Below, piece by piece: positions 1 through 8,009 of a stretch of 64,000 bases of DNA. The stretch lies in NCBI RefSeq assembly GCF_009697225.1, contig NZ_WIND01000004.1, forward strand, positions 141,065 through 205,064, written 5' to 3'. This DNA is from Halovulum marinum (GTDB lineage: Bacteria > Pseudomonadota > Alphaproteobacteria > Rhodobacterales > Rhodobacteraceae). Below the pieces are notes generated by a model, which had not been told where the DNA came from, did not search any database, and saw only the letters and a list, made by a program, of their open reading frames with translations. Every line of letters starts with the position of its first letter. The first letter of the stretch is position 1. Position numbers and translations under genes: made by a program.

Positions 1-1
1 C

Positions 2-403
2 CAGATCGAGATCCAGGACTGGGAACTGACCGAGCAGTTCGTCCGCGCCTCGGGGCCGGGCGGGCAGAACGTCAACAAGGTCTCGACCGCGGTCGAGCTG
101 CGCTTCGAGGCCGAGCGTTCGCCCAGCCTGCCGCAGCACGCCAAGGCGCGGCTGCGCCGGCTGGCCGGCAGCCGCTGGACCAAGGACGGCGCGGTGCTGA
201 TCCAGGTCGACACCCACCGCAGCCAGGCCCGCAACCGCGAGGAGGCCCGCGACCGGCTGGCCGAGCTGGTGCGCAAGGCGCTGACCCGGCCCAAACGGCG
301 GATCCCGACCCGGCCCACCCTGGCCTCGAAGCGCCGGCGGCTGGAGGCCAAGACCAAGCGCGGCGCGGTCAAGGAACTGCGCGGCAAGGTGGATCCGGAC
401 TGA
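2..403 (+). CDS. arfB: ArfB-type peptidyl-tRNA hydrolase, C-terminal part (truncated by window edge)
   Basis: The gene enters from the left edge, so its start is missing. The visible 133 residues contain the release-factor-type GGQ motif (GPGGQNVNKV, residues 18-27 of the fragment), followed by a segment typical of class I release factors. There is no codon-recognition domain, and the protein ends in a very basic tail rich in Arg and Lys. That tail is the hallmark of ArfB (YaeJ), which inserts into the empty mRNA channel of stalled ribosomes and hydrolyses the peptidyl-tRNA through the GGQ glutamine. The GGQ and tail are seen; the role is family knowledge. A stand-alone RF-like protein of another subfamily is the only real alternative. 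Confidence 0.9.
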   Translation, partial: QIEIQDWELTEQFVRASGPGGQNVNKVSTAVELRFEAERSPSLPQHAKARLRRLAGSRWTKDGAVLIQVDTHRSQARNREEARDRLAELVRKALTRPKRRIPTRPTLASKRRRLEAKTKRGAVKELRGKVDPD

Positions 404-404
404 G

Positions 405-431
405 AAAAAGGGGCCGCGCACGGCCCCTTCC
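405..431. terminator. Bidirectional intrinsic terminator between convergent genes
   Basis: A stem GGGGCCG / CGGCCCC (410-416 and 421-427, loop CGCA) lies between the convergent arfB fragment and the EF-hand gene. It is preceded on the plus strand by five A residues, so a minus-strand transcript ends in a U-tract. It therefore suits best as terminator of the EF-hand gene and can also serve arfB. Confidence 0.75.
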
Positions 432-452
432 GGTGTCAGGTGCGGCCGCGGC

Positions 453-1016
453 TCACTCCGCCGGTGCCTCTGCCGGGGCGTCGCCGCCGCGGTCCATCGG
501 GCCGCGGTTCATCATTCCGCCGTTCATCATCCCGCGGCGCTGCATGTCGTCGGCGTTCAGCACGCCGTCGCCGTTGCGGTCGCGGCGGGCGACGATGCCG
601 GCGAATTCCTCGCCGAACTCCTCGGCGGTGACGCTGCCGTCGCCGTCGTCGTCATGGGCCTGGAACCGGTCCACCATGCGCTCGCGCATCGCGTCCAGCC
701 ACAGCGCCTCGTACTCCTGCAGGGTCAGCGCGCCGTCGCCATCGGCGTCGAACTCGGCCAGCTGGGCGGCGCGGGCGGCGTCGATCTCCTGCTGGGTGAT
801 GTTGCCGTCGGCGTCGGTGTCGAATTGCTCGGCGAAACGGGCCATCATCATCGCGCCGCGGGCGCCGCGATCGCCGCGCATGCCGTGACCGCCGTCTTGA
901 CGGGCGTGGGCCATGCGCGCGTCGCCGCCGCGGGGACCGTCGGCCAGCGCAAGGCCAGCGGTGGCGATGACCAGGGCCGAGGCGCCGATGGCCAGGATGC
1001 TGCGATAGGTCTTCAT
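453..1016 (-). CDS. Exported EF-hand calcium-binding protein
   Basis: The product is 187 residues when started at the ATG that opens a clear signal peptide (residues 1-25, hydrophobic core, Ala-x-Ala near the end). GGAG lies 9 bases upstream, which favours this start over the longer reading frame. The mature protein carries four canonical 12-residue EF-hand loops at about 66-77, 90-101, 122-133 and 146-157, each with the D-x-D/N-x-D-G pattern; the last position of loop four is Asp rather than Glu. The C-terminus is Met/Gly/Pro rich. Such periplasmic EF-hand proteins are common in Rhodobacteraceae and are presumed calcium sensors or buffers; no partner is visible here. The gene is monocistronic and faces arfB across a shared terminator. 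Confidence 0.85.
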   Translation of the reverse strand: MKTYRSILAIGASALVIATAGLALADGPRGGDARMAHARQDGGHGMRGDRGARGAMMMARFAEQFDTDADGNITQQEIDAARAAQLAEFDADGDGALTLQEYEALWLDAMRERMVDRFQAHDDDGDGSVTAEEFGEEFAGIVARRDRNGDGVLNADDMQRRGMMNGGMMNRGPMDRGGDAPAEAPAE

Positions 1017-1162
1017 GTCGTCGTTCTCCAGGGTTCGGGCGGCAGGCCTTCCCGCCGCTTGCACCCGGTTCTACGGCGCGGCACGAATGTTCCGTCGCTT
1101 GCCAATCGAGGCCCTTCACGGCAGGGTGCCCGCGACAGCCGCGCCGTCAAGGGAGAGCCGCC

Positions 1163-2275
1163 ATGAGAACCCGCGCCGCCATCGCCACCAAGGCCGTAGC
1201 CCCGCTGGAGATTGCCGAGGTCGAACTGGACGGCCCCCGCGCCGGCGAGGTGCTGGTCGAGATCCGGGCCACCGGCATCTGCCACACCGACGAGTTCACC
1301 CGCTCGGGCGCGGATCCCGAAGGCATCTTCCCGGCGATCCTGGGCCACGAGGGCGCCGGCGTGGTGGTCGAGGTCGGCGCGGGCGTCACCGGCCTGAGGC
1401 CGGGCGACCATGTGATCCCGCTCTATACCCCCGAATGCCGGGAGTGCGAGTACTGCCTGAACCCCAAGACGAACCTGTGCCAGAAGATCCGCTCGACCCA
1501 GGGCCAGGGGCTGATGCCCGACGGCACCTCGCGGTTCCGCACGCTCGATGGCGAGCCGATCTTCCACTACATGGGCTGCTCGACGTTCGCCAACCACACC
1601 GTGGTGCCCGAGATCGCGCTGGCGAAGGTGCGGCAGGACGCGCCGTTCGACAAGATCTGCTACATCGGCTGCGGCGTGACCACCGGCATCGGCGCGGTGA
1701 TCAACACCGCCAAGGTCGAGATCGGCAGCCGCGCAATCGTCTTCGGCCTGGGCGGGATCGGGCTGAACGTGATCCAGGGCCTGCGGCTGGCGGGCGCCGA
1801 CCAGATCGTCGGCGTCGATCTGAACCCGGACAAGAAACCGATGGCGGAACGCTTCGGCATGACCGATTTCGTCAACCCGGCAGAGGTCGAGGGCGACCTG
1901 GTGCCCTTTCTGGTGGACCTGACCAGGGGCGGCGCCGACTACACCTTCGACGCCACCGGCAACGTCGACGTCATGCGCACCGCGCTGGAATCGGCACACA
2001 AGGGCTGGGGCGAAAGCATCATCATCGGCGTCGCGCCCGCGGGCGCCGAGATCTCGACCCGGCCGTTCCAACTGGTCACCGGCCGGGTCTGGCGCGGCAC
2101 CGCCTTCGGCGGCGCGCGCGGGCGCACGGATGTGCCGAAGATCGTGGACTGGTACATGCAGGGCAAGATCGAGATCGACCCGATGATCACCCACACGCTG
2201 AGCCTGGACGAGATCAACAAGGGCTTCGACCTGATGCATGCGGGCGAGTCGATCCGATCGGTCGTGGTCTATTGA
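1163..2275 (+). CDS. frmA: S-(hydroxymethyl)glutathione dehydrogenase (class III alcohol dehydrogenase)
   Basis: A cytosolic zinc enzyme that oxidises the spontaneous formaldehyde-glutathione adduct to S-formylglutathione with NAD. All signature residues are present in the 370-residue product: catalytic-zinc ligands Cys40, His62-Glu63 and Cys170, structural-zinc cysteines 92, 95, 98 and 106, and the GLGGIG nucleotide-binding loop at 195-200. Length fits the class III family. A good AGGGAGA ribosome site precedes the ATG. The next step, S-formylglutathione hydrolase, is encoded at 4549-5379, and glutathione synthase at 33557. Class III enzymes also reduce S-nitrosoglutathione, so a role in nitrosative stress is equally possible. 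Confidence 0.96.
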   Translation: MRTRAAIATKAVAPLEIAEVELDGPRAGEVLVEIRATGICHTDEFTRSGADPEGIFPAILGHEGAGVVVEVGAGVTGLRPGDHVIPLYTPECRECEYCLNPKTNLCQKIRSTQGQGLMPDGTSRFRTLDGEPIFHYMGCSTFANHTVVPEIALAKVRQDAPFDKICYIGCGVTTGIGAVINTAKVEIGSRAIVFGLGGIGLNVIQGLRLAGADQIVGVDLNPDKKPMAERFGMTDFVNPAEVEGDLVPFLVDLTRGGADYTFDATGNVDVMRTALESAHKGWGESIIIGVAPAGAEISTRPFQLVTGRVWRGTAFGGARGRTDVPKIVDWYMQGKIEIDPMITHTLSLDEINKGFDLMHAGESIRSVVVY

Positions 2276-2562
2276 GCGATCCCGCCGAGATTCTTGTGAT
2301 ATTCCCGGAACCGGACCGATCCACGATCCACAGGATCGGGAACTTCGGCGAAGATGTCTGGACCACGCACAGGGAAAACAGGCGGGCCGATGTCTATCTG
2401 GGTGAGGTCGACACAGCGACCGACCGGATCCGCTTGGAAGTCCGGCGCGGCGAGGTCACGCGCGAGCGCAAGCACTTGGCCAAGATCATCGAACGGCACC
2501 TGAGGACGGGCGAATGTCTCGTTTCTGATCGCGAGGCGCGGGGCTTACACCGCTGCGATTGA
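2272..2562 (+). CDS. Hypothetical 96-residue protein, TTG start overlapping the frmA stop
   Basis: A TTG at 2272 overlaps the frmA stop codon (ATTGAG) and opens a frame that begins MSDPAEILVIFPEPD and ends at 2562. The product is charged and hydrophilic with no membrane segment or signal peptide; the C-terminal half (VRRGEVTRERKHLAKIIERH) looks helical and basic. Codon choice (AGG, ATA, ATT, CTT) is less GC-biased than in frmA, which suggests acquired or decaying DNA. I recognise no family. Translation would rely on coupling to frmA because there is no good ribosome site. The continuous amphipathic frame is the main support; a remnant of a longer gene is the main alternative. Confidence 0.4.
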   Translation: MSDPAEILVIFPEPDRSTIHRIGNFGEDVWTTHRENRRADVYLGEVDTATDRIRLEVRRGEVTRERKHLAKIIERHLRTGECLVSDREARGLHRCD

Positions 2563-2568
2563 ACCTGG

Positions 2569-2609
2569 CGCCGGATGCCTCCGGCGGGGATATTTGAAGA
2601 CATTGGAAG
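2569..2609 (+). repeat. Left arm of a 41-bp inverted repeat
   Basis: These 41 bases recur in inverted orientation at 2740-2780 with only about three mismatches. The core GCCTCCGGCGGGGATATTTG resembles a short intergenic repeat that, from memory, is frequent in Rhodobacteraceae genomes. No third copy was noticed in this window. Confidence 0.85.
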
Positions 2610-2613
2610 GCTC

Positions 2614-2629
2614 TTAAGCCCCGGTTAAC
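2614..2629 (+). promoter_or_regulatory. CtrA-type box TTAA-N7-TTAAC inside the inverted-repeat element
   Basis: TTAA (2614-2617), seven bases, TTAA (2625-2628) and C2629 match the full alphaproteobacterial CtrA consensus exactly. It sits just inside the left arm of the inverted repeat. The next annotated gene on this strand, the NYN gene, starts 232 bases downstream, so its target is unclear. Confidence 0.55.
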
Positions 2630-2690
2630 CGAAGCATGGCGAAATGAGCCCACGGTACAGGCAGGGATGCCGATGACCGTGACGTTGGAA

Positions 2691-2722
2691 GGCGCCCCGC
2701 GGCCGAAAGGTGGCGGGGCGTC
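2691..2722 (+). other. GC-rich hairpin in the 2563-2861 gap
   Basis: CGCCCCGC (2693-2700) pairs with GCGGGGCG (2713-2720) around a 12-base loop, extended by two weaker pairs. It is nested between the 41-bp inverted arms. It could end a short transcript starting near the CtrA box, but the following bases hold only CCCTTTC, a weak U-tract. A 61-codon frame at 2667-2852 runs through it and looks non-coding. Apart from the repeat arms and the box, I see nothing else in this 299-base gap. Confidence 0.4.
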
Positions 2723-2739
2723 GCCCTTTCAAGATGCAG

Positions 2740-2780
2740 CTTCCAATGTCCCCAAGTATCCCCGCCGGAGGCATCCGGCG
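2740..2780 (-). repeat. Right arm of the 41-bp inverted repeat
   Basis: Reverse complement of 2569-2609 with about three mismatches. The two arms enclose 130 bases carrying the CtrA-type box and a GC-rich hairpin, so the whole 2569-2780 unit resembles a small non-autonomous or REP-like element. Confidence 0.85.
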
Positions 2781-2861
2781 TCGGCCAGGGGCGATGGCGG
2801 CGGGGCAGGTTCATGCCGCTCGGGCCTCGCGTCCTGGAAGGTGCTGCGTTAAGAGGTTGGG

Positions 2862-3608
2862 ATGACACGCAACCCGGGATTTTGCCCCATGGCCGATGAC
2901 ACCCCCCTCCTCGCCGTCCTGATCGACGCCGACAACACGTCGTACAAGGCCGCAACAGCGATCTTCGAGGAGATCGCGACGCTGGGCGAGGCCAGCGTGC
3001 GCCGGATCTACGGCGACTTCTCGTCCTCGTCGATGCGCGGCTGGTCCAGCGAGCAGGCGGCGCTGGGCATCGTGCCGCACCACCAGCCGGCCAACACCGT
3101 GGGCAAGAACGCCAGCGACATCGCGCTGGTGATCGACGCGATGGACCTGCTGCACACCGGGCGCTTCGACGGCTTCGTGCTGGTCAGTTCGGACAGCGAC
3201 TTCACCCGGCTGGCGCAGCGCGTCCGCGAGCAGGGCAAGGACGTCTACGGCATCGGCCAGAAGAAGACCCCCGAGGCGTTCCGCATGGCCTGCAAGCGCT
3301 TCATCTTCATCGAGAACCTCGGCGCGCAGGACGAGACGCCGGCGGCGACCGCCAAGGGCGAGACCATCTCGCGCGGGCTGCAACTGCTGCGCAACGCCTT
3401 CGCCGACGTCGAGGACGACGAGGGCTGGGCGAACCTGGGGATGATCGGGCAGCAGCTGTCCAAGCGCTATCCGGACTTCGATCCGCGCACCTATGGCTAT
3501 CGCAAGCTGATCGACCTGATCCGGGCGGCCAACGACTACGAGATCCGCTCGGAAGGGAATGCGCATTACGTCAAGCTGAAGCCGCGCCGCCGCAAAACCG
3601 GCAGCTGA
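2862..3608 (+). CDS. NYN-domain putative RNase with C-terminal OST-HTH/LOTUS domain
   Basis: Residues about 15-125 form a NYN (PIN-like) nuclease domain with the expected acidic residues: LIDADN (Asp22, Asp24), DIALVIDAMD (Asp86, Asp92) and SSDSDF (Asp111, Asp113). Residues about 165-245 match the OST-HTH/LOTUS RNA-binding module (an AFADVEDDEGWANLG-type start and a YGYRKLIDLI-type recognition helix). The pair predicts a metal-dependent RNA endonuclease or RNA-binding silencer, as in LabA- and limkain-type proteins. The first ATG has AAGAGG upstream; an in-frame ATG at 2889 (MADDTPLL) matches where homologues usually begin and is a fair alternative. The gene separates frmA from fghA and is six bases from the AEC carrier gene. 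Confidence 0.88.
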   Translation: MTRNPGFCPMADDTPLLAVLIDADNTSYKAATAIFEEIATLGEASVRRIYGDFSSSSMRGWSSEQAALGIVPHHQPANTVGKNASDIALVIDAMDLLHTGRFDGFVLVSSDSDFTRLAQRVREQGKDVYGIGQKKTPEAFRMACKRFIFIENLGAQDETPAATAKGETISRGLQLLRNAFADVEDDEGWANLGMIGQQLSKRYPDFDPRTYGYRKLIDLIRAANDYEIRSEGNAHYVKLKPRRRKTGS

Positions 3609-3614
3609 GCGCGG

Positions 3615-4535
3615 ATGCTGGAAATCTTCCTGAGGACGCTGCCGTTCTTTCTGGTGGTCGGCTGCGGCTATGGCGCGGCGCGGGCGCGGATGTTCGGCCC
3701 GGCGGAAGTGGCGGCACTGACGAAGTTCGTCTTCTACTTCGCGCTGTCGGCGATGCTGTTCAACTTCGCCTCGAAACTGCCGTTCGAGCAGATCTTCAAC
3801 CCCGCGCTGGGGCTGGCCTACTTCCTGCCGACGCTGGCGCTGTACCTCGTGGTCACCGCCGCCGCGCTGCGCCGGGGCATCGGTTTCGCCGAGGCGGCGG
3901 TGGAGGCGCAGTGCGGGGTGATCGGCAACGTCGGCTTTCTGGCGCTGCCGATGCTGACGATGCTGCTGGGCAGCCACGCCGCCGGGCCGATCCTGATGAT
4001 CCTGAGCATCGATCTGATCTTCTTCGGCTCGCTGATCGTGGTGATCCTGGTCGCCGCGCGCGGCGGCGCCGGGCTGGCGCTGGCGGGCCGGGTGCTGACC
4101 GGGCTGCTGCAGAACCCGATGGTGATGTCGATGGCCGCCGGCCTGCTGTGGTCGGCGCTGGCGCTGCCGATGCCGCGCCCGGCGGCGGATTTCCTGGACC
4201 TGCTGGGCGGCGCCGCCACGCCGGGCGCACTGTTCGCGATCGGCGCCTCGCTGGCCGGCAAGTCCGCCGAGCGGCTGGGCGTCGCGCTGTGGCTGAGCAC
4301 CGCGAAGCTGATCCTGCACCCGGCCGCGGTCGGGGCGATGGCCTGGTACGTCTTCGACCTGCCGATGCAGATCGTCGGCGTGATGATCGCTGCCGCGGCC
4401 ATGCCCACCGCCGGGAACGTCTATATCATCGCTCAGCACTACGGCGTGGCGCCGATGCGCGCCTCGTCCACCATTCTGGTGTCCACGACGATCAGCGTGC
4501 TGACCCTGTCCGCGGTGATCGCGCTGCTGAACTGA
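3615..4535 (+). CDS. AEC-family (auxin efflux carrier type) transporter
   Basis: The 306-residue product is almost entirely hydrophobic helices with short charged loops, the expected size and ten-helix pattern of the AEC family (bacterial malonate/malate carriers). Two inverted five-helix halves can be traced, with Gly/Pro-containing stretches such as VIGNVGFLALPML in the middle and AAAMPTAGNVYIIAQHY near the end; the latter is the crossover motif of this fold. It sits in the inner membrane; the substrate cannot be told from sequence. It follows the NYN gene by six bases and precedes fghA by 13, so the three may be cotranscribed. Dicarboxylate transport would suit the carbon metabolism elsewhere in the window, but that is speculation. 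Confidence 0.9.
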   Translation: MLEIFLRTLPFFLVVGCGYGAARARMFGPAEVAALTKFVFYFALSAMLFNFASKLPFEQIFNPALGLAYFLPTLALYLVVTAAALRRGIGFAEAAVEAQCGVIGNVGFLALPMLTMLLGSHAAGPILMILSIDLIFFGSLIVVILVAARGGAGLALAGRVLTGLLQNPMVMSMAAGLLWSALALPMPRPAADFLDLLGGAATPGALFAIGASLAGKSAERLGVALWLSTAKLILHPAAVGAMAWYVFDLPMQIVGVMIAAAAMPTAGNVYIIAQHYGVAPMRASSTILVSTTISVLTLSAVIALLN

Positions 4536-4548
4536 AGGAGAACCGTGC

Positions 4549-5379
4549 ATGGAAACCCTGTCCGAGATCCGCTGCTTCGAGGGTGTGCAGGGCGTCTACC
4601 GCCACGACAGCGACGTCTGCGGCTGCCCGATGACCTTCGCCGTGTACCTGCCGCCGCAGGCGGCGGCGGGCCCGGTGCCGGTGCTGTGGTACCTGTCGGG
4701 CCTGACCTGCACCCACGAGAACGCGATGACCAAGGCCGGGGCGCAAGGCTGGGCGGCCGAGCACGGCATGGCTGTTGTCTTCCCCGACACCTCGCCGCGC
4801 GGCGCCGGGATCGCGGATGACGAGGCCTTCGACCTGGGCCAGGGCGCAGGGTTCTACGTCGATGCGACCGAGGCGCCGTGGGCGCCGCATTTCAGCATGT
4901 ACAGCTACATCACCGGGGAGTTGCCGACGGTCCTGTTCCGCAATTTCGATCTGGAGGAGGGCGCGCAGGCGATCTGCGGGCACTCGATGGGCGGGCACGG
5001 CGCGCTGACGATAGCCTTGCGCGAGCCGGAGCGGTTCCGCTCGGTCTCGGCCTTCGCGCCGATCGCCCATCCGGCGGCCTCGGACTGGGGGCGCAAGCAG
5101 TTCGCGGCCTATCTGGGCACGGACGAGGGCACGTGGGCGGCGCATGACGCGACCCTGCTGATGCGCGAGACCGGTCTGGACCTGCCGCTGCTGATCGACC
5201 AGGGCACCGACGACCAGTTCCTGGACCTGCTGCAACCCGAGGCGCTGGCTGCCGCCATCGCCGAGCGCCGGCAGCCGGCGATCCTGCGGATGCAGAAGGG
5301 GTACGATCACAGCTATTTCTTCATGGCGTCGTTCATGGCCGATCACATGGCGTTCCACGCCGAGGCGCTGTTCGCGTGA
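4549..5379 (+). CDS. fghA: S-formylglutathione hydrolase
   Basis: A cytosolic alpha/beta hydrolase that releases formate and glutathione from S-formylglutathione, the product of FrmA encoded 2.3 kb upstream. The 276-residue protein has the family length. The nucleophile Ser146 lies in GHSMGGHG, the acid in GTDDQF (about 221) and the histidine at 254 in [22 protein letters not shown] near residue 50 is a family signature that forms the oxyanion loop. AAGGAGA lies ahead of the ATG. The next gene starts within its stop codon. Confidence 0.96.
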   Translation: METLSEIRCFEGVQGVYRHDSDVCGCPMTFAVYLPPQAAAGPVPVLWYLSGLTCTHENAMTKAGAQGWAAEHGMAVVFPDTSPRGAGIADDEAFDLGQGAGFYVDATEAPWAPHFSMYSYITGELPTVLFRNFDLEEGAQAICGHSMGGHGALTIALREPERFRSVSAFAPIAHPAASDWGRKQFAAYLGTDEGTWAAHDATLLMRETGLDLPLLIDQGTDDQFLDLLQPEALAAAIAERRQPAILRMQKGYDHSYFFMASFMADHMAFHAEALFA

Positions 5380-5831
5380 CCGTCTATGTCGATGCCGACG
5401 CCTGCCCGGTGAAGGCCGAGGTGCAGCGCGTCGCGGCCCGCCACAAGGTGCCGGTAAAGCTGGTGTGCAACGGTGGCCTGCGCCCGGTGGACGACCCGCT
5501 GGTCGCGGTGGTGGTGGTTCCCGACGGCCCGGACGAGGCCGACAAGTGGATCGCGGCGCACGCCGGTCCGGGCGACGTCTGCGTCACCGCCGACCTGCCG
5601 CTGGCGGCGCGCTGCATCGAGGGCGGCGCGAAGGTGCTCACCCATGACGGCGAGTTGCTGACCGACCGGAACATCGGTCCCCGGCTGGCGACGCGGGACC
5701 TGATGGCGGACCTGCGCGCCTCGGACCCGTTCCTGCAGGGCGGCGGCCGGGCCTTCTCCAGGGCCGACCGATCGCGCTTTCTGGACCGGCTGGAGACGCT
5801 GCTGCGCGCGGCTCAGAGCAGCCGGAAGTGA
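5376..5831 (+). CDS. yaiI: YaiI/YqxD family protein (DUF188, PIN-like)
   Basis: The 151-residue product starts with the signature VDADACPVK and keeps [21 protein letters not shown] and [11 protein letters not shown], typical of the UPF0178/YaiI family. The fold is related to PIN nucleases, with conserved aspartates at residues 5 and 7, but no biochemical role is established. The GTG start overlaps the fghA stop by four bases, so translation is probably coupled. Its 3' end overlaps the convergent Nudix gene by 19 bases. Confidence 0.92.
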   Translation: MTVYVDADACPVKAEVQRVAARHKVPVKLVCNGGLRPVDDPLVAVVVVPDGPDEADKWIAAHAGPGDVCVTADLPLAARCIEGGAKVLTHDGELLTDRNIGPRLATRDLMADLRASDPFLQGGGRAFSRADRSRFLDRLETLLRAAQSSRK

Positions 5832-6253
5832 CGCGCGACATGCCAGGCGTCGCCGTCGCTGCCCAGCGCCCGCACGGCGCGCCCGGGCGGCATCCACAGC
5901 GCGCGGTGGCCGACCTCGTGCGGCGGGCCGAGGCGCAGGCCGGGCGCACACAGGTAGATGTGGCAGATCTTGCGCGCCCACAGCCGGTATTCCGGCATCC
6001 AGGTGAACCGCTGGTAGACGCCCAGCCGGCGGCGCACGCGGATCGTCCAGCCGGTCTCCTCCCGCGCCTCGCGGAGCAGCGCCTGCACCGGCGTCTCGCC
6101 CGGATCGATGCCGCCGCCCGGCAGCTGGATCTCGACCCGGGGCCGGGTCTGCCCGGTCAGCAGCAGACCGCCCGGGCCGGGGATGACGCCGTAGGCGCCG
6201 GGCCGGTCGGTATAGCGGATGCCGGGTCTGGGGGGCGTGCCGAAACGTCTCAT
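5813..6253 (-). CDS. Nudix hydrolase
   Basis: A 146-residue protein with a complete Nudix box: [24 protein letters not shown] holds the G-x5-E-x7-REUxEExGU pattern that binds the metal and the diphosphate. The start at 6253 ([11 protein letters not shown]) matches where relatives usually begin; upstream in-frame ATGs at 6262 and 6301 are possible. The substrate (a nucleoside diphosphate linked to some other moiety) cannot be deduced. It converges on yaiI and stands alone, divergent from hslO across about 110 bases. Confidence 0.9.
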   Translation of the reverse strand: MRRFGTPPRPGIRYTDRPGAYGVIPGPGGLLLTGQTRPRVEIQLPGGGIDPGETPVQALLREAREETGWTIRVRRRLGVYQRFTWMPEYRLWARKICHIYLCAPGLRLGPPHEVGHRALWMPPGRAVRALGSDGDAWHVARHFRLL

Positions 6254-6364
6254 CGGCGCCATGCTGTGCCGCGGGACGGTCTGTATGGCAAGGGTTGGCA
6301 AGCCGCGGACGCGTGACTATCTGGGTGACTTCCTGGCGATCTTGCGCCAGTAAGGAGCTTAGCC

Positions 6365-7351
6365 ATGACCCTTGCAAAAGCCATCGCGTGGGACGACACC
6401 GTCCTGCCGTTCCAACTTGACCGGGCGGACATCCGCGGCCGGGTGGCCCGGCTCGACCGGTCGTTGCAGACGATCCTGGACCAGCACGACTACCCGGTGC
6501 AGGTCGAGGCGCTGGTGGCCGAGGCCGCGCTGCTGACCGCGATGATCGGGCAGACCATCAAGCTGCGCTGGAAGCTGTCGCTGCAGATCCGCGGCGACGG
6601 GCCGATCCGGCTGATCGCCACCGACTATTTCGGTCCGAAGAAGGAAGGCCAGCCCGGCCGGGTCCGCGCCTACGCCGGCTACGACGCGGAGCGTCTGGCC
6701 GGTCATCGCGGCACGCCGTTCGAGGCGATGGGCAAGGGCATGTTCGCGATCCTGATCGACCAGGGCGAGGGCATGGTGCCCTACCAGGGCATCACGCCGT
6801 TGACCGGCGATTCGCTGGCGGCCTGCGCCGAGACCTATTTCGCCCAGTCCGAGCAGCTGCCGACCCGCTTCGCACTGGCGATGGCGCAGGCCGCGGTGCC
6901 CGGCGGCGACAAGGCCGAGTGGCGCGGCGGCGGCGTGATGGTGCAGCACATGCCCAAGGCTTCGCCCTCGGTGGCGTCCGAAGGCTCGGGCGAGGGCGGC
7001 CTGCTGACCCGGGACGATCTGCTGGACGGCGACGACGCCGAGGACTGGAACCGGGTGAACACGCTGCTCGACACCGTCGAGACGACCGAGCTGATCGGCC
7101 CGCACGTCACCCCGGACACGCTGCTGGTGCGGCTGTTCCACGAAGAGCAGCCGCGCGTGTTCGAGGTGCAGCCGGTGCATTTCGGCTGCACCTGCGGCCC
7201 CGAGAAGGTGGTGCAGTCGCTGTCGATCTATTCGGCCAGGGACATCGCCCACATGACCACCGACGACGGCAAGGTCACCGCCGACTGCCAGTTCTGCGGC
7301 GCGCATTACGAGTTTGCGCCCGAGGCGCTGGGCTTCGAGGCCAAGCATTGA
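6365..7351 (+). CDS. hslO: Hsp33 redox-regulated chaperonin
   Basis: A cytosolic holdase chaperone switched on by oxidation and unfolding. The 328-residue product carries the C-terminal zinc centre as Cys275-x-Cys277 and Cys308-x-x-Cys311, the residues that form disulfides under peroxide or hypochlorite. The N-terminal substrate-binding domain is normal in length; an acidic insert around residues 215-235 is longer than in E. coli. It heads an apparent operon with the CoA-pyrophosphatase-like Nudix gene and cca, with the next start only one base past its stop. Confidence 0.95.
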   Translation: MTLAKAIAWDDTVLPFQLDRADIRGRVARLDRSLQTILDQHDYPVQVEALVAEAALLTAMIGQTIKLRWKLSLQIRGDGPIRLIATDYFGPKKEGQPGRVRAYAGYDAERLAGHRGTPFEAMGKGMFAILIDQGEGMVPYQGITPLTGDSLAACAETYFAQSEQLPTRFALAMAQAAVPGGDKAEWRGGGVMVQHMPKASPSVASEGSGEGGLLTRDDLLDGDDAEDWNRVNTLLDTVETTELIGPHVTPDTLLVRLFHEEQPRVFEVQPVHFGCTCGPEKVVQSLSIYSARDIAHMTTDDGKVTADCQFCGAHYEFAPEALGFEAKH

Positions 7352-7352
7352 C

Positions 7353-8009
7353 GTGCCCGGCGCTCCGGCCATAGACACCACCCGCTCCGGCGCGGCCCCG
7401 GCCGCGCCGGGCGACGACCGTCTGGCCCGGCTGCTGCGCGGGCCGTGGCGGGGCGACAGCTCGGATTTCGATCTGGCGCCCGATATCCGCACCGCCCTTC
7501 CCCCCGGCCGCAAGCTCAAGCCCGCCGCGGTGCTGATCGCGCTGGTCGAGCGCGACGACGGCCCCCATGTACTGCTGACCCGCCGCTCGCGGCGGCTGAA
7601 GGCGCATCCGGGGCAGATCGCCTTTCCGGGCGGGCGGGTGGATGCCGGCGACGCCTCGAGCTGGCATGCCGCCCTGCGCGAGGCGCAGGAGGAGATCGGC
7701 CTCGAGCCGGCGCTGGTCGCGCCGCTCGGGGCGATGCCGCGGCACGAGACCGTCACCGGCTTCGACGTCGAGCCGCACGTCGGCCGGGTGGCGCCGGGTT
7801 TCTCGGTCCGCGCCGCCGAGGCCGAGGTTGCCGAGGTGTTCGAGGTGCCGCTGGCGTTCCTGCTCGATCCGGTCAATTACCAGGTGCACGAGCGCGACTG
7901 GAACGGTCGCAGGCGACGCTACTACGCGGTGCCCTGGGGTCCGTACTATATCTGGGGCGCGACCGCGCGGATCCTGAAGGCGCTGTCGGACCGGGTGCAG
8001 GCGGGGTGA
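7353..8009 (+). CDS. CoA pyrophosphatase-like Nudix hydrolase (NudL type)
   Basis: The 218-residue protein has the UPF0035 signature LLTRRSRRLKAHPGQIAFPG immediately before its Nudix box (GRVDAGD...LREAQEEIGL). This combination is specific to the coenzyme A diphosphatase group, which cleaves CoA to 4'-phosphopantetheine and 3',5'-ADP. The GTG at 7353 follows the hslO stop by one base and is preferred over an ATG at 7314 inside hslO. Its last bases overlap the GTG of cca. Given the CoA-ester chemistry encoded at the right of the window, CoA turnover is a sensible role, but that link is inference. Confidence 0.9.
   Translation: MPGAPAIDTTRSGAAPAAPGDDRLARLLRGPWRGDSSDFDLAPDIRTALPPGRKLKPAAVLIALVERDDGPHVLLTRRSRRLKAHPGQIAFPGGRVDAGDASSWHAALREAQEEIGLEPALVAPLGAMPRHETVTGFDVEPHVGRVAPGFSVRAAEAEVAEVFEVPLAFLLDPVNYQVHERDWNGRRRRYYAVPWGPYYIWGATARILKALSDRVQAG

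Noticed and set aside
2667-2852. A 61-codon plus-strand frame in the inverted-repeat element
   Set aside because: It crosses the central hairpin and the right repeat arm, and the translation (Pro/Arg/Gly) has no sign of selection; the ribosome site is weak.
2811-4550. A 579-codon minus-strand frame opposite the NYN and AEC genes
   Set aside because: Composition is dominated by Arg/Gln/His and it carries no motif, while the plus strand codes for two recognised families.
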